Shown: piece after piece, positions 1-7,706 of the stretch
How the letters are laid out: the number at the start of each line of letters is the position of its first letter
Position numbering within the stretch: the first letter of the stretch is position 1
DNA from: JANMAT01 sp031359995
GTDB lineage: Bacteria > Actinomycetota > Acidimicrobiia > Acidimicrobiales > Ilumatobacteraceae
DNA length: 64,000 nt
Assembly (NCBI GenBank): GCA_031359995.1
Contig: JANMAT010000109.1
Coordinates: forward strand, 62,001 to 126,000
Direction of reading: 5' to 3'
Notes under the pieces: generated by a model
Database searches by the model: none
The model's input: only the letters and a program-made list of their open reading frames with translations
What the model was told of the DNA's origin: nothing
Program-made: the position numbers and the translations under genes

Positions 1-635
1 GCCACGTAGTCGGTCACGTCGACCTTCGTGGTGATGTCGGCCTCGGGCGTGCCCATCGGGTTGCCGTCGTCCATGGGGCCATCGGGATCGAACACGTCAC
101 CCTCGGGCGCGCCGTTCTCGCGGGCCATGTCCATGAACCGCTTGATCTCGTCACGGTTCATGGTCGCCTCGTAGACCCGGGCCGTACCGGCCAGCTCGGC
201 GGCGCGGTGACCCACCTTGTGCACCTGGATGTGATCGGGGTGCCCGTAGCCGCCGTGCCAGTCGTAGGTGGTGAGCACGTCGGCCGCCTCCTCGCGCAGG
301 ATGGCGGCCAACCGGCCGGCGGCCTCGTCGAGCGGTGCGTTGACGAAGGCGCCGTCGTGGGCGTTCTGCTGCCAGCCGGTCATGCCCGAGTCTTCGTAGC
401 CCAGCCACGCCAGGCGCTGGACGCCGAGCAGCGCGGCCGACCGCTCGGCCTCGACCCGGCGGCGCTCGGCCAGGGTCGCGCCCGCCGGCAGGTCGTCGGG
501 CACCTCCCCGTACTCGCCGCCGGTGGCGATCACGAGCACGACGCGGTGGCCCTCGGCCGCGGCGCGGGCCGCGGTGCCACCGGTCTGGATGGACTCGTCG
601 TCAGGATGTGCGTGGAAGAGGACCAGGGTTCCCAT
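1..635 (-). CDS. PIG-L (LmbE-like) family deacetylase, C-terminus cut by window edge
   Basis: The protein begins at the ATG complementary to 633-635 and runs off the left edge, leaving about 211 residues. It shows the zinc-binding HPDDE motif at residues 10-14 and a second GHPDH motif at 133-137, both typical of PIG-L deacetylases. Members de-N-acetylate sugar-linked substrates, for example the mycothiol precursor or mycothiol S-conjugates in actinobacteria. The substrate here cannot be told. The start lies 5 bases downstream of the racemase stop, so the two genes are probably co-transcribed. The 3' end is not visible. Confidence 0.88.
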   Translation of the reverse strand, partial: MGTLVLFHAHPDDESIQTGGTAARAAAEGHRVVLVIATGGEYGEVPDDLPAGATLAERRRVEAERSAALLGVQRLAWLGYEDSGMTGWQQNAHDGAFVNAPLDEAAGRLAAILREEAADVLTTYDWHGGYGHPDHIQVHKVGHRAAELAGTARVYEATMNRDEIKRFMDMARENGAPEGDVFDPDGPMDDGNPMGTPEADITTKVDVTDYV

Positions 636-640
636 TCCGC

Positions 641-1789
641 CTATTTGACCGCACCCGACGCGAACAACGCGTCGATCCGGTCACCATTCACACCCCAATC
701 GCCCAGGATCTCGCGTGAGTGCTGCCCCGGATGGGCGGGCAGCACGGCGATCTCGGGCTTCGTACGGCTGAAGCGGGGCGCGGGGGCGGGTTGGGTGATG
801 CCGCCGATCTCGACGAAGGTCTGGCGGGCCACGTTGTGCGGGTGCACGGCAGCCTCGTCCATGCGCAGCACCGGGGCGAAGCACACGTCGGTGTGCTCCA
901 TGATGGCGCACCACTCGTCGCGGGTCTTGGCCTTGAACACGCCCTTCAGGCGCCCCTTCAGGTGCACCCAGTTGGCCGTGTCGTGCTGCTTCAGGAACTC
1001 CGCGTCATCGCTCAACCCGGTCAGGCGCAGCAGCTCGGCGTAGAACTGGGGCTCGATGGAGCCGAGCGAGATGTAGCCGCCGTCGGCGCACTCGTACACG
1101 TCGTAGAACGGGGCGCCGGTGTCGAGCAAGTTGACGCCGCGCTCCTTCTCGTTCCACGTGGAGTTCCGGAACGCCCAGAACATCGTCATCAGGATGGCGG
1201 TGCCGTCGACCATGGCCGCGTCGACCACCTGCCCGGCGCCCGACTTCTGCGCCTCCAGCAGCGCGCACACCACGCCGAAGGCGAGGAACATGCCGCCGCC
1301 TCCGAAGTCGCCCACCAGGTTCAGCGGCGGCACCGGCGCCTCGCCGGCCCGGCCGATGTGGGCCAGTGCGCCGCCGAGGGAGATGTAGTTGATGTCGTGG
1401 CCCGCCGCCAGCGCGTACGGGCCTTCCTGGCCCCAGCCGGTCATGCGCCCGAACACCAGCTTCGGGTTGCGGGCCAGGCACACGTCGGGGCCGATGCCCA
1501 GGCGCTCCATGACGCCGGGGCGGAAGCCCTCGATGATGGCGTCGGCGTGCTCGACGAGGCCGAGCAGCGTCTCGACACCGTCGGGGTTCTTCAGGTCGAT
1601 GGCGATGTTGCGACGGCCGCGGTTGAGCACGTCGTTGCTGGGCCCGGCGGGGTTGGTGGAGCGTACGGCCTGGGCCCGTTCGACACGGATGACCTCGGCG
1701 CCCATGTCCGACAGCAGCATGGCCGCGAACGGGCCGGGCCCGATGCCGGCGATCTCGATGATGCGGTAGCCGCTGAGCGGTCCAGCCAT
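641..1789 (-). CDS. CaiB/BaiF family alpha-methylacyl-CoA racemase
   Basis: This 382-residue protein opens with MAGPLSGYRIIEIAGIGPGP, the usual N-terminus of alpha-methylacyl-CoA racemases. These enzymes epimerise 2-methyl branched acyl-CoAs before beta-oxidation. The residues used by the mycobacterial enzyme have counterparts here: His131 (GHDINY), Asp161 (GDFGGG) and Glu246 (SIEPQF). The ATG at 1789 was preferred over an upstream in-frame start because the homology begins there and an AGGAG lies about 11 bases upstream. It follows the alpha/beta hydrolase after 38 bases and precedes the PIG-L gene by 5 bases, suggesting one operon. An ordinary CoA-transferase of the same fold is less likely given the His/Asp/Glu set. 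Confidence 0.88.
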   Translation of the reverse strand: MAGPLSGYRIIEIAGIGPGPFAAMLLSDMGAEVIRVERAQAVRSTNPAGPSNDVLNRGRRNIAIDLKNPDGVETLLGLVEHADAIIEGFRPGVMERLGIGPDVCLARNPKLVFGRMTGWGQEGPYALAAGHDINYISLGGALAHIGRAGEAPVPPLNLVGDFGGGGMFLAFGVVCALLEAQKSGAGQVVDAAMVDGTAILMTMFWAFRNSTWNEKERGVNLLDTGAPFYDVYECADGGYISLGSIEPQFYAELLRLTGLSDDAEFLKQHDTANWVHLKGRLKGVFKAKTRDEWCAIMEHTDVCFAPVLRMDEAAVHPHNVARQTFVEIGGITQPAPAPRFSRTKPEIAVLPAHPGQHSREILGDWGVNGDRIDALFASGAVK

Positions 1790-1827
1790 GGCGGTGGTTC
1801 TCCTGGGGTCGGTGGGCGAGATCCGGG

Positions 1828-2721
1828 CTAGGCCCGGAGTGAATCGGCGTAGCCGGTGTGGCCGAGCACGGCGTGCACGAGCACGGGCCACAACGGGGCG
1901 GGCAGGTCGTGGCCCATCTCGGCCAGCAGCAGCAGATCGGCGCCGGGCACGAGTTCGGCGGTGCGCTCACCGCCCGACGGCGTGATGAGGGTGTCGGCCC
2001 GACCGTGGATGACGAGGGTGGGCACCTTCAGGGCGCGCAGGCCGTCGGCGCGCGGCGGCGACGCCATGATCGCCGCCAGCTGTCGGGTGGCACCCTCGGG
2101 GTAGAACGCCCGGTCGTACTGGGCGGCGGCTTTCTCGGCGGCGGCGGCTTCGTCGTAGAAGCGCGGCGACGACCACAGGCGGCCCTGGCGCACCGAGTGC
2201 TCGACGTAGGCCTCGCGCTCGCGTGGCGGCGCCGTCATGAGCGCGGCATTCGCTTCCTTCGTGGAGCGGCCGTACTCGTTCTCACCGGTGTGCGACATGA
2301 CCGAGATGAGGCTGCGCACCTGGCGCGGGTGCTCGATGGCCATGGTCTGCACGATCATGCCGCCCATCGACATGCCCATGATGTGGGCGCTCTCGATGTC
2401 GAGCGCGTCGAGCAGACCCATGCCGTCGGCCGCGAAGTCGGACAGCGTGTAGGGCACCTCGGGCATGGGGATCTCGCCCTTGCGGGCCTTGAAGATGTCG
2501 TTGAGGCTCACCCGGGCGCCGTCCAGGTGCGTCGACAGGCCGACGTCGCGGTTGTCGTAGCGGATCACGTACCGCCCACCGTCGGCCAGCGCCCGGCAGA
2601 ACCGTTGGTCCCACCCGAGCAGCTGCGACGTGTAGCCGTTCACGAGCAGCAGCGGTGGATCGCCGCGACGCCCGAACGTCTCGTACTCGATGGTGATGCC
2701 GTTCGCCTGCACTGCCCCCAT
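1828..2721 (-). CDS. Alpha/beta hydrolase
   Basis: This is a 297-residue single-domain alpha/beta hydrolase. The nucleophile elbow GMSMG places Ser118. An Asp in GRADTLI and a His in EMGHDLP near the C-terminus complete a plausible triad. The N-terminal strand with LLLVNGY supplies the oxyanion region. The family includes esterases and C-C bond hydrolases, and the substrate is not predictable. The open frame continues far upstream against galK, but homology starts at the ATG at 2721. A GAGACT box (complement of 2728-2733) lies 6 bases upstream and may be a leaderless -10 element. It is the first gene of the minus-strand run with the racemase and PIG-L genes. Confidence 0.88.
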   Translation of the reverse strand: MGAVQANGITIEYETFGRRGDPPLLLVNGYTSQLLGWDQRFCRALADGGRYVIRYDNRDVGLSTHLDGARVSLNDIFKARKGEIPMPEVPYTLSDFAADGMGLLDALDIESAHIMGMSMGGMIVQTMAIEHPRQVRSLISVMSHTGENEYGRSTKEANAALMTAPPREREAYVEHSVRQGRLWSSPRFYDEAAAAEKAAAQYDRAFYPEGATRQLAAIMASPPRADGLRALKVPTLVIHGRADTLITPSGGERTAELVPGADLLLLAEMGHDLPAPLWPVLVHAVLGHTGYADSLRA

Positions 2722-2820
2722 GGCGGCAGTCTCTCGGGCCGACCACCCCGCGTGCAACGCCGCCGGCTGCGGCGCTGGTCGCGACTCTGGTTCGGCGGCC
2801 GATGCGCCGGCCCCATCGCC

Positions 2821-2826
2821 TATCGT
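2821..2826 (+). promoter_or_regulatory. -10 box of galactokinase (leaderless type)
   Basis: TATCGT ends 9 bases before the GTG at 2836 and no Shine-Dalgarno lies between. This matches the TAnnnT arrangement seen before many genes in this window and supports the GTG start. Confidence 0.55.
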
Positions 2827-2835
2827 CGTCGGACT

Positions 2836-3837
2836 GTGACCCAGACCGTGACCGCCCGGGCCCCCGGCCGCGTGAACCTCATCGGCGACCACACCGACTA
2901 CACGGGCGGCCTCGTGCTGCCCATGGCCATCGACCGGTGGACCGTGGTGCGGGGCGTGCGCGACGGCGACCGCATCGTGCTGCGCTCGGCCCAGGAGGCC
3001 GACCCGGCCGACCTGCCCCGCCGCGTCACCGACCCGGCCGCAGTGGCGCCGCCGTGGGCCCGCTACGTGGCCGGCGTGGTCGCCGAGATGGGGCCGGCCA
3101 CCGGCTTCACGGGCACGGTCGACACGGACGTGCCGGTGGGCGCCGGCTTGTCGTCGTCGGCCGCGCTCGAGGTGGCGGTGGCCCTCGCCCTCGGCTTCGC
3201 GGGTCCGCCCCTGGCCCTGGCCGAGCTGTGCCAGCGGGCCGAGCAGCGGGCCTCGGGCGTGCCGTGCGGGATCATGGACCAGCTGTCGTCGGCCGCGGGC
3301 GTGGCCGACCACCTGACCCTCATCGACTGCCACGCGCTCACGGTCACGCCGGTCGCGCTCCCCCACGGGCTCGACGTGGTGGTCGTGTACGGCCACCACC
3401 GCACCCTCGCCGGTTCCGAGTATGCGACCCGCGTGGCCGAGTGCGCGGCGGCCGAAGCGCAGATCGGTCCGCTGCGCCTGGCCCGCCCCACCGACGTCGA
3501 ACGCATCGACGACCCGGTGATCCGGGCGCGGGCCCGCCACGTGGTGAGCGAGAACGAGCGTGTGCGCGCCTTCGCTGCCGCGCTCGCCGCCGGCGATGTC
3601 GCCACCGCCGGCGCGGTGATGCTCGACAGCCACCGGTCGCTGCGCGACGACTACGCCACTTCCACCGACCGCATGGATGCCCTCGCGGCCCGCCTGGCCG
3701 GCGTACCCGGCGTGCACGGTGCCCGCATGACCGGCGGGGGCTTCGGTGGCTGCGTCGTGGCGCTCACCGAGCGCGGCGCGCTCGACGAAGGATGGGTCGT
3801 TCGGCCCGTCGCCGGGGCGTCGGTGGACCTGGCGTGA
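2836..3837 (+). CDS. galK: Galactokinase
   Basis: A 333-residue GHMP kinase that phosphorylates galactose at C1 in the Leloir pathway. It carries the galactokinase signature GRVNLIGDHTDYTGG at residues 11-25 (Asp replaces the more common Glu at 18), the ATP-binding PVGAGLSSSAA at 100-110, the catalytic-base motif GIMDQ with Asp148, and the C-terminal glycine motif MTGGGFGG. It is somewhat shorter than typical galactokinases of about 380 residues. The GTG start sits 9 bases after TATCGT. No galT or galE is nearby. It diverges from the alpha/beta hydrolase and is followed after 30 bases by an SMP-30 gene with its own -10 box. Confidence 0.93.
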   Translation: MTQTVTARAPGRVNLIGDHTDYTGGLVLPMAIDRWTVVRGVRDGDRIVLRSAQEADPADLPRRVTDPAAVAPPWARYVAGVVAEMGPATGFTGTVDTDVPVGAGLSSSAALEVAVALALGFAGPPLALAELCQRAEQRASGVPCGIMDQLSSAAGVADHLTLIDCHALTVTPVALPHGLDVVVVYGHHRTLAGSEYATRVAECAAAEAQIGPLRLARPTDVERIDDPVIRARARHVVSENERVRAFAAALAAGDVATAGAVMLDSHRSLRDDYATSTDRMDALAARLAGVPGVHGARMTGGGFGGCVVALTERGALDEGWVVRPVAGASVDLA

Positions 3838-3867
3838 CCACGGCGCGCGCCTACTAGGGTCCGGCCC

Positions 3868-4746
3868 ATGGGAAAGCGTGCATCCACCGTCGCGACCGGG
3901 CTCTACTTCGGGGAAGGCCCGCGCTGGCACGACGGCAAGCTGTGGTTCTCCGACTTCTACGCCCACGCGGTCAAGACGCTCGACAGCGCCGGCCACGTCG
4001 ACACCGTGTTCGCCCTTCCCGACGACCGTCCGTCGGGGCTCGGCTGGCTGCCCGACGGGCGCCTGCTGGCCGTGTCGATGGTGCAGCGCAAGGTGCTGCG
4101 CCGTGAGCACGACGGCACCGTGGTCACCCACGCCGACCTGTCGGGCCTGGCCACCTTCCACTGCAACGACATGGTGGTCGACGCCCAGGGCCGCGCCTAC
4201 GTGGGCAACTTCGGCTTCGACCTCGACGAGGCCATGAGCCACACACCGGTCACCGAGCTGCTGCACCGCAACGGCACCGTGCTCATGCGGGTCGACCCCG
4301 ACGGGTCGGTGCACAAGGCCGCCGAGGACCTGCACTTCCCGAACGGCTCCGTCATCACCCCCGACGGCAAGACGCTGATCGTCGCCGAGACGCTCGGCGT
4401 GCGCCTCACCGCGTTCACCATCGCCGATGACGGCACCCTGCACGACCGCCGCGTGTGGGCCGACCTCGGCGGCCGGGTGCCCGACGGCATCTGCCTCGAC
4501 GCCGACGGCAACGTGTGGGTCGCCAACCCGCTGGCCCCCGAGTGCTTCCTGGTGGCCCAGGATGGTGGGGTGATCGACGTGGTCGACACCGGCGACCCCT
4601 GCTACGCCTGCATGCTCGGCGGTGACGACGGGCGCACGCTCTACTGCCTCACCGCGCCCAGCTCGCACGCGTGGCACGCCGCCCAGGCCCCACTCGGCGC
4701 CATCCACGCCGTGCAGGTCGACACGCCCCACGCCGGCTTGCCGTGA
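3868..4746 (+). CDS. SMP-30/gluconolactonase/LRE family protein (copy 1)
   Basis: This 292-residue six-bladed propeller resembles gluconolactonase and regucalcin. Residues matching the SMP-30 metal and substrate site are Glu16 (GEGPRW), Asn100 (HCND), Asn159 (FPNG) and Asp206 (VPDGIC). The family hydrolyses sugar lactones or related esters. TAGGGT (3855-3860) lies 7 bases before the ATG, so the transcript may be leaderless. The stop overlaps the DUF952 start in a GTGA arrangement, indicating coupled translation. Proximity to galactokinase hints at sugar metabolism but does not prove it. A second family member lies at 37.8-38.7 kb. Confidence 0.88.
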   Translation: MGKRASTVATGLYFGEGPRWHDGKLWFSDFYAHAVKTLDSAGHVDTVFALPDDRPSGLGWLPDGRLLAVSMVQRKVLRREHDGTVVTHADLSGLATFHCNDMVVDAQGRAYVGNFGFDLDEAMSHTPVTELLHRNGTVLMRVDPDGSVHKAAEDLHFPNGSVITPDGKTLIVAETLGVRLTAFTIADDGTLHDRRVWADLGGRVPDGICLDADGNVWVANPLAPECFLVAQDGGVIDVVDTGDPCYACMLGGDDGRTLYCLTAPSSHAWHAAQAPLGAIHAVQVDTPHAGLP

Positions 4747-5108
4747 TCCTGCACCTGGTCAGCGCGGCCGTCTGGGACGCCGTGCCGGTCGGCGGCAGCT
4801 ACGCGCCCCCGTCGCTGGCGACGGAGGGCTTCGTGCACTGCACCGGCGACGACGCCGTGCTGCTGCAGGTGGCCAACGCGTTCTACCGCGAGCTCGGCGG
4901 CGACGTCGTGGCCCTCAGCCTCGACGAAGCGAAGCTGACCAGCGAGACGCGCTGGGAGCCGCCGGCCCACATCAACGCCGACGGGCCCCAGCCGGCGGCC
5001 GGGCTGTTCCCCCACGTGTTCGGACCGCTCGAGCGCGACGCGGTGGTGCTCGAACGGCGCTTCACGCGCGCCGCCGACGGCCGGTACATGGGGTTCGAGC
5101 CGGGCTGA
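4743..5108 (+). CDS. DUF952 family protein
   Basis: This 121-residue protein matches the DUF952 pattern: a start like ILHLVSAAVWDA, then EGFVHCT, and a C-terminal FPHVFGPL segment. The function of the family is not established. The GTG start at 4743 overlaps the upstream SMP-30 stop by 3 bases, so the two are probably translated together. A longer in-frame extension exists upstream, but it lies inside the SMP-30 gene and has no homology. Confidence 0.85.
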   Translation: MILHLVSAAVWDAVPVGGSYAPPSLATEGFVHCTGDDAVLLQVANAFYRELGGDVVALSLDEAKLTSETRWEPPAHINADGPQPAAGLFPHVFGPLERDAVVLERRFTRAADGRYMGFEPG

Positions 5109-5118
5109 CCGGCGGCGG

Positions 5119-5478
5119 TCAGTCGCGCCGCTCGAAGCGCCCGTCGAGGCTCGGTGTCTCCTCGGTCCAGATCGACCGCCGCGCGGCGACCCGCTCGCGC
5201 ATGGCCGAGTAGCGCAACTTGAACGGCACGTCGGGCCGGTGGTTGGCCAGCTCTTCGGCGTTCCAGCCGACACCGATGCCGAGCAGCATGCGCCCGCCCG
5301 ACAGCACGTCGAGGGCGGCGACGGTGCAGGCCAGGTCGAGCAGGTCGTGCTCGAGCACGAGGCAGATGCCGGTGGCCAACGTGAGGGTGGTGGTGGCCGA
5401 CGCCGCCGCCTGAAGCGACACGAACGGATCCATCATGTGCCGGTGGCCGTCGGGCAGCTCGCCCCCGACCGGGTACAC
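5119..5478 (-). pseudogene. Remnant of an LLM-class (F420-type) oxidoreductase
   Basis: About 119 residues are readable, with clear homology to the middle of luciferase-like oxidoreductases: DPFVSLQAAASATT, LATGICLV, ALDVLSGGRMLLGIGVGWN and a final SIWTEE segment. Complete relatives have about 280-300 residues. Roughly 55 residues of the N-terminus and the whole C-terminal half are missing. The upstream in-frame translation is Gly-rich and unrelated, and a stop follows just after the SIWTEE segment. The fragment is therefore probably not functional. It lies between the DUF952 gene and the TasA-like gene. The end of homology near 5480 may mark an old rearrangement point. Confidence 0.72.
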
Positions 5479-5627
5479 GGTGCCGCCTCCCCTGGCGTTC
5501 CCGCGCTCGTCACCGTAACCGTAACCGCAGGTCGTCGCGCCGGCCGAGTCTGCTCAGCCGAGCCCGGTGCTCACACAACGGGTCATCGGCACGGCGACGG
5601 GGCCGCCTCAATCAGGTTGGGGTCAGG

Positions 5628-5645
5628 GACCGCCGTAGAGCGGTC
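5628..5645. promoter_or_regulatory. Short inverted repeat upstream of the TasA-like gene
   Basis: GACCGC and GCGGTC flank a 6-base spacer, 45 bases before the start codon and just upstream of a TTGACA (5659-5664). It could be an operator or a small hairpin. No convincing -10 box follows the TTGACA, so the promoter itself is uncertain. The rest of 5479-5689 shows only a three-fold ACCGTA-like repeat near 5512-5527. Confidence 0.3.
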
Positions 5646-5689
5646 AAGACCGGCTCAATTGACACGAGATTCGATCAGGAACCGCTTAC

Positions 5690-6313
5690 ATGACCACGGA
5701 CCGCGCCGATCCCATCGACATGACCCACTTTGCGAGCGCGCCGCCCCGATCGCGCCGCAGCTTCGCACCCACCATCTTCGTCGCCGTGGCCATCATGGTC
5801 GCGTCGATGGTCACCTGGCGGACGTCGTCCGCGCTGTTCACCGCCACCACGAGCAACGGACCGCAGAGCTTCTCCACCGGCTCGGTGACCCTCACCGACA
5901 ACGACGTGGGCGTCGCCCTGTTCGCCGTGAGCAGCATGAAGCCGGGCGCCACCGGTCAGCAGTGCATCAAGGTCACCTACGGCGGCACCCTCGCCGCGAC
6001 CATCAAGGTCTACGGCACCGGCCTGACCGCCACCAACGCACTCGACACCTACCTCAACATCCAGATCGAGGAAGGCAGCACGAGCGCCACGACGTTCCCG
6101 TCGTGCACCGGCTTCACCGCGGCCGGCACCGTCTTCAACGCCGCCCTGAGCACGCTGGGCACCACCTATGCCGGCGGTGTCGGCACGTGGGCGCCTTCAG
6201 GCGGCGCGGCCAAGGACTACCGCATCACCTACACCCTCTCGAGCAGTGCGCCGAACACGACCCAGAGCAGCACGGCCGCGGTCACCTTCACTTGGGAAGC
6301 GCAGAACAGCTGA
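5690..6313 (+). CDS. TasA/camelysin-like secreted protein with SipW-type signal
   Basis: A 207-residue protein with a basic N-terminus, one hydrophobic segment (about residues 25-43) and the sequence SSALFTATTSNG directly after it. That is the pattern of SipW-dependent exported proteins such as TasA and camelysin. The mature part is rich in Thr, Ser, Gly and Ala with two Cys, and looks like a beta-sandwich. In Firmicutes such proteins form fibres or are surface proteases; the role in actinobacteria is not settled. AGGA at 5677-5680 is a plausible ribosome site for the ATG at 5690. No signal peptidase or partner gene is adjacent. It converges on the BtuF-like gene with a 3-base gap. Confidence 0.62.
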   Translation: MTTDRADPIDMTHFASAPPRSRRSFAPTIFVAVAIMVASMVTWRTSSALFTATTSNGPQSFSTGSVTLTDNDVGVALFAVSSMKPGATGQQCIKVTYGGTLAATIKVYGTGLTATNALDTYLNIQIEEGSTSATTFPSCTGFTAAGTVFNAALSTLGTTYAGGVGTWAPSGGAAKDYRITYTLSSSAPNTTQSSTAAVTFTWEAQNS

Positions 6314-6316
6314 CCG

Positions 6317-6991
6317 TCAAGCCAGCACCTGCGCCAGGCGCGCCAGCGCCGGCGCCGTGCGCGTGCCCCACCAGAACAGGTCGCGACCATCGACCAGGCG
6401 CACGTCGGCGGCCACGGCGCGCAGCTCATCGACGTGACGTTCGGCGAACGGGTACGGCTCGCTCGGTAGCAGCACCAGATCGGGCCGAGCGGCGGCGGCG
6501 TCCTCGAGCGTGACCGTCGGGTAGCGCTCGGCGGCGGCGTCGAACACGCCGGCCACGCCCAGGACCCGCAGCACCGACATGCCGTAGGTATCGGCGTTGC
6601 TCGTCATCCACGGACGCCGCCAGATGGGCACGAACGCCCGCCGGCCGATGGGCCGCGCCGAGCGCGGCACCACCACCTCGGGCACCGGTCGCTCGACCGC
6701 CGCGGCCAGCTCGGCCAGCATGGGGGCCACATCGGCCACGGTGTGCACGCGCGTCACGTGCACCGTGAGCCCGGCGGCCACCAATGCGTCGAAGTCGGGC
6801 CGCCGGTTCTCCTCGTCGTTGACCACGACGAGGTCGGGCACCAGCGCCACGATGGCATCGAGGTCGGGGTCCTTCGTGCCCCCGACCGTGGGAAAGCCCG
6901 GCTGCTCGCAGAAGCGCGTCACCGCCACGGGCCGCACCCCCCACGCCAGCAGGGTCTCGGTGATCGACGGGACCAGGCTGACGACGCGCAC
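6317..6991 (-). CDS. BtuF-like helical-backbone metal receptor protein without signal peptide
   Basis: This 224-residue protein has the class III periplasmic-binding fold of vitamin B12 and siderophore receptors: an opening RVVSLVPSITETLLAWG, then VGGTKDPDLDAIVALVPDLV, a long linking helix region and a C-terminal LVLLPSEPYPF. Unlike transporter subunits it begins directly at the first beta-strand, with no signal peptide or lipobox. The GTG start is supported by TACGGT (complement of 6998-7003) 6 bases upstream. No ABC permease or ATPase is adjacent. Cytosolic relatives of this fold are often linked to cobalamin handling, but the ligand here is unknown. Confidence 0.78.
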   Translation of the reverse strand: MRVVSLVPSITETLLAWGVRPVAVTRFCEQPGFPTVGGTKDPDLDAIVALVPDLVVVNDEENRRPDFDALVAAGLTVHVTRVHTVADVAPMLAELAAAVERPVPEVVVPRSARPIGRRAFVPIWRRPWMTSNADTYGMSVLRVLGVAGVFDAAAERYPTVTLEDAAAARPDLVLLPSEPYPFAERHVDELRAVAADVRLVDGRDLFWWGTRTAPALARLAQVLA

Positions 6992-7021
6992 CGCCCGACC
7001 GTACCGACCCGGGCCCGCCCG

Positions 7022-7645
7022 CTACGAGCCGAGCAGCTTGGCCTTCTGGGCGTCGAACTCGGCCCGGGTCAGCGAACCCCGCTCCATCAGGGCTTCGAGC
7101 TTCTCGAGCTGGCTGGCCACGTCGGCGCCGCCGGCCGCGGGCGCGGCGTTGTAGTGACGGGCCTCGTTGGTGTCCATCTGCGAGTGGATGAGGGCCTGCA
7201 CCTTCTCGGGCGTGCGCACGTGCGAGAAGTGCTGTTGGCCGTCTTCGCCGCCGGATTCGATGGTGAGGTCGCCGTTGCCGAACATGCGCTCGAGCACGCT
7301 CTGGCGGAAGCTCACGTTGTTCACGCGCTCGATGGGGATCTCCATGCCCTGCTTGGCGATCACCCCGTAGCGGTACACGATGCGGTCGCTCGTGATGGTG
7401 AGGTTGGTGGTCATCCACTTCAGGTACCGACCGAGCACCCACCCCGCCGACAGCACCAACGCGGCCAGCGCCAGCCACTTCGTGAACGTGCCCAGGCCAC
7501 CGCCGGCAGCGGCCACCAGCACCACCGCTCCGAGCACCACCGACCCCAGGAAGGCGAGGGCCGGCCCGAAGAAGAACAGCCAGTGCGGGTGCAGATCGGC
7601 GGCGATGGTCTCGCCCTGGTTGAGGAGCCGCTTGGGGAAGGGCAT
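7022..7645 (-). CDS. PH (YdbS-like) and SHOCT domain membrane protein
   Basis: A 207-residue protein with two hydrophobic helices near residues 20-75. A bacterial PH domain follows, containing LTITSDRIVYRYGVIAKQ and IPIERVNNVSFRQ. A SHOCT helix pair closes the C-terminus (LEKLEALMERGSLTRAEFD). Such proteins sit in the membrane with the PH domain in the cytosol, and their role is unclear. An upstream in-frame ATG at 7690 exists, but the ATG at 7645 is preferred because TACGCT (complement of 7652-7657) lies 6 bases before it. The gene diverges from the UvrD gene, whose own -10 box is at 7695-7700. Confidence 0.8.
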   Translation of the reverse strand: MPFPKRLLNQGETIAADLHPHWLFFFGPALAFLGSVVLGAVVLVAAAGGGLGTFTKWLALAALVLSAGWVLGRYLKWMTTNLTITSDRIVYRYGVIAKQGMEIPIERVNNVSFRQSVLERMFGNGDLTIESGGEDGQQHFSHVRTPEKVQALIHSQMDTNEARHYNAAPAAGGADVASQLEKLEALMERGSLTRAEFDAQKAKLLGS

Positions 7646-7706
7646 GCCCGCAGCGTAGGCGGCGGCGACCGGCCCGGTGGGGAACGCCACGGCGTACCCT
7701 GAGCGG

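Noticed and set aside
2722..4731. Long minus-strand extension upstream of the alpha/beta hydrolase
   Set aside because: It lies opposite galK and the SMP-30 gene and has no domain likeness. Homology begins at the ATG at 2721.
5659..5664. TTGACA as a classical -35 box of the TasA-like gene
   Set aside because: No acceptable -10 hexamer occurs 16-18 bases downstream, so it was kept only as a remark.
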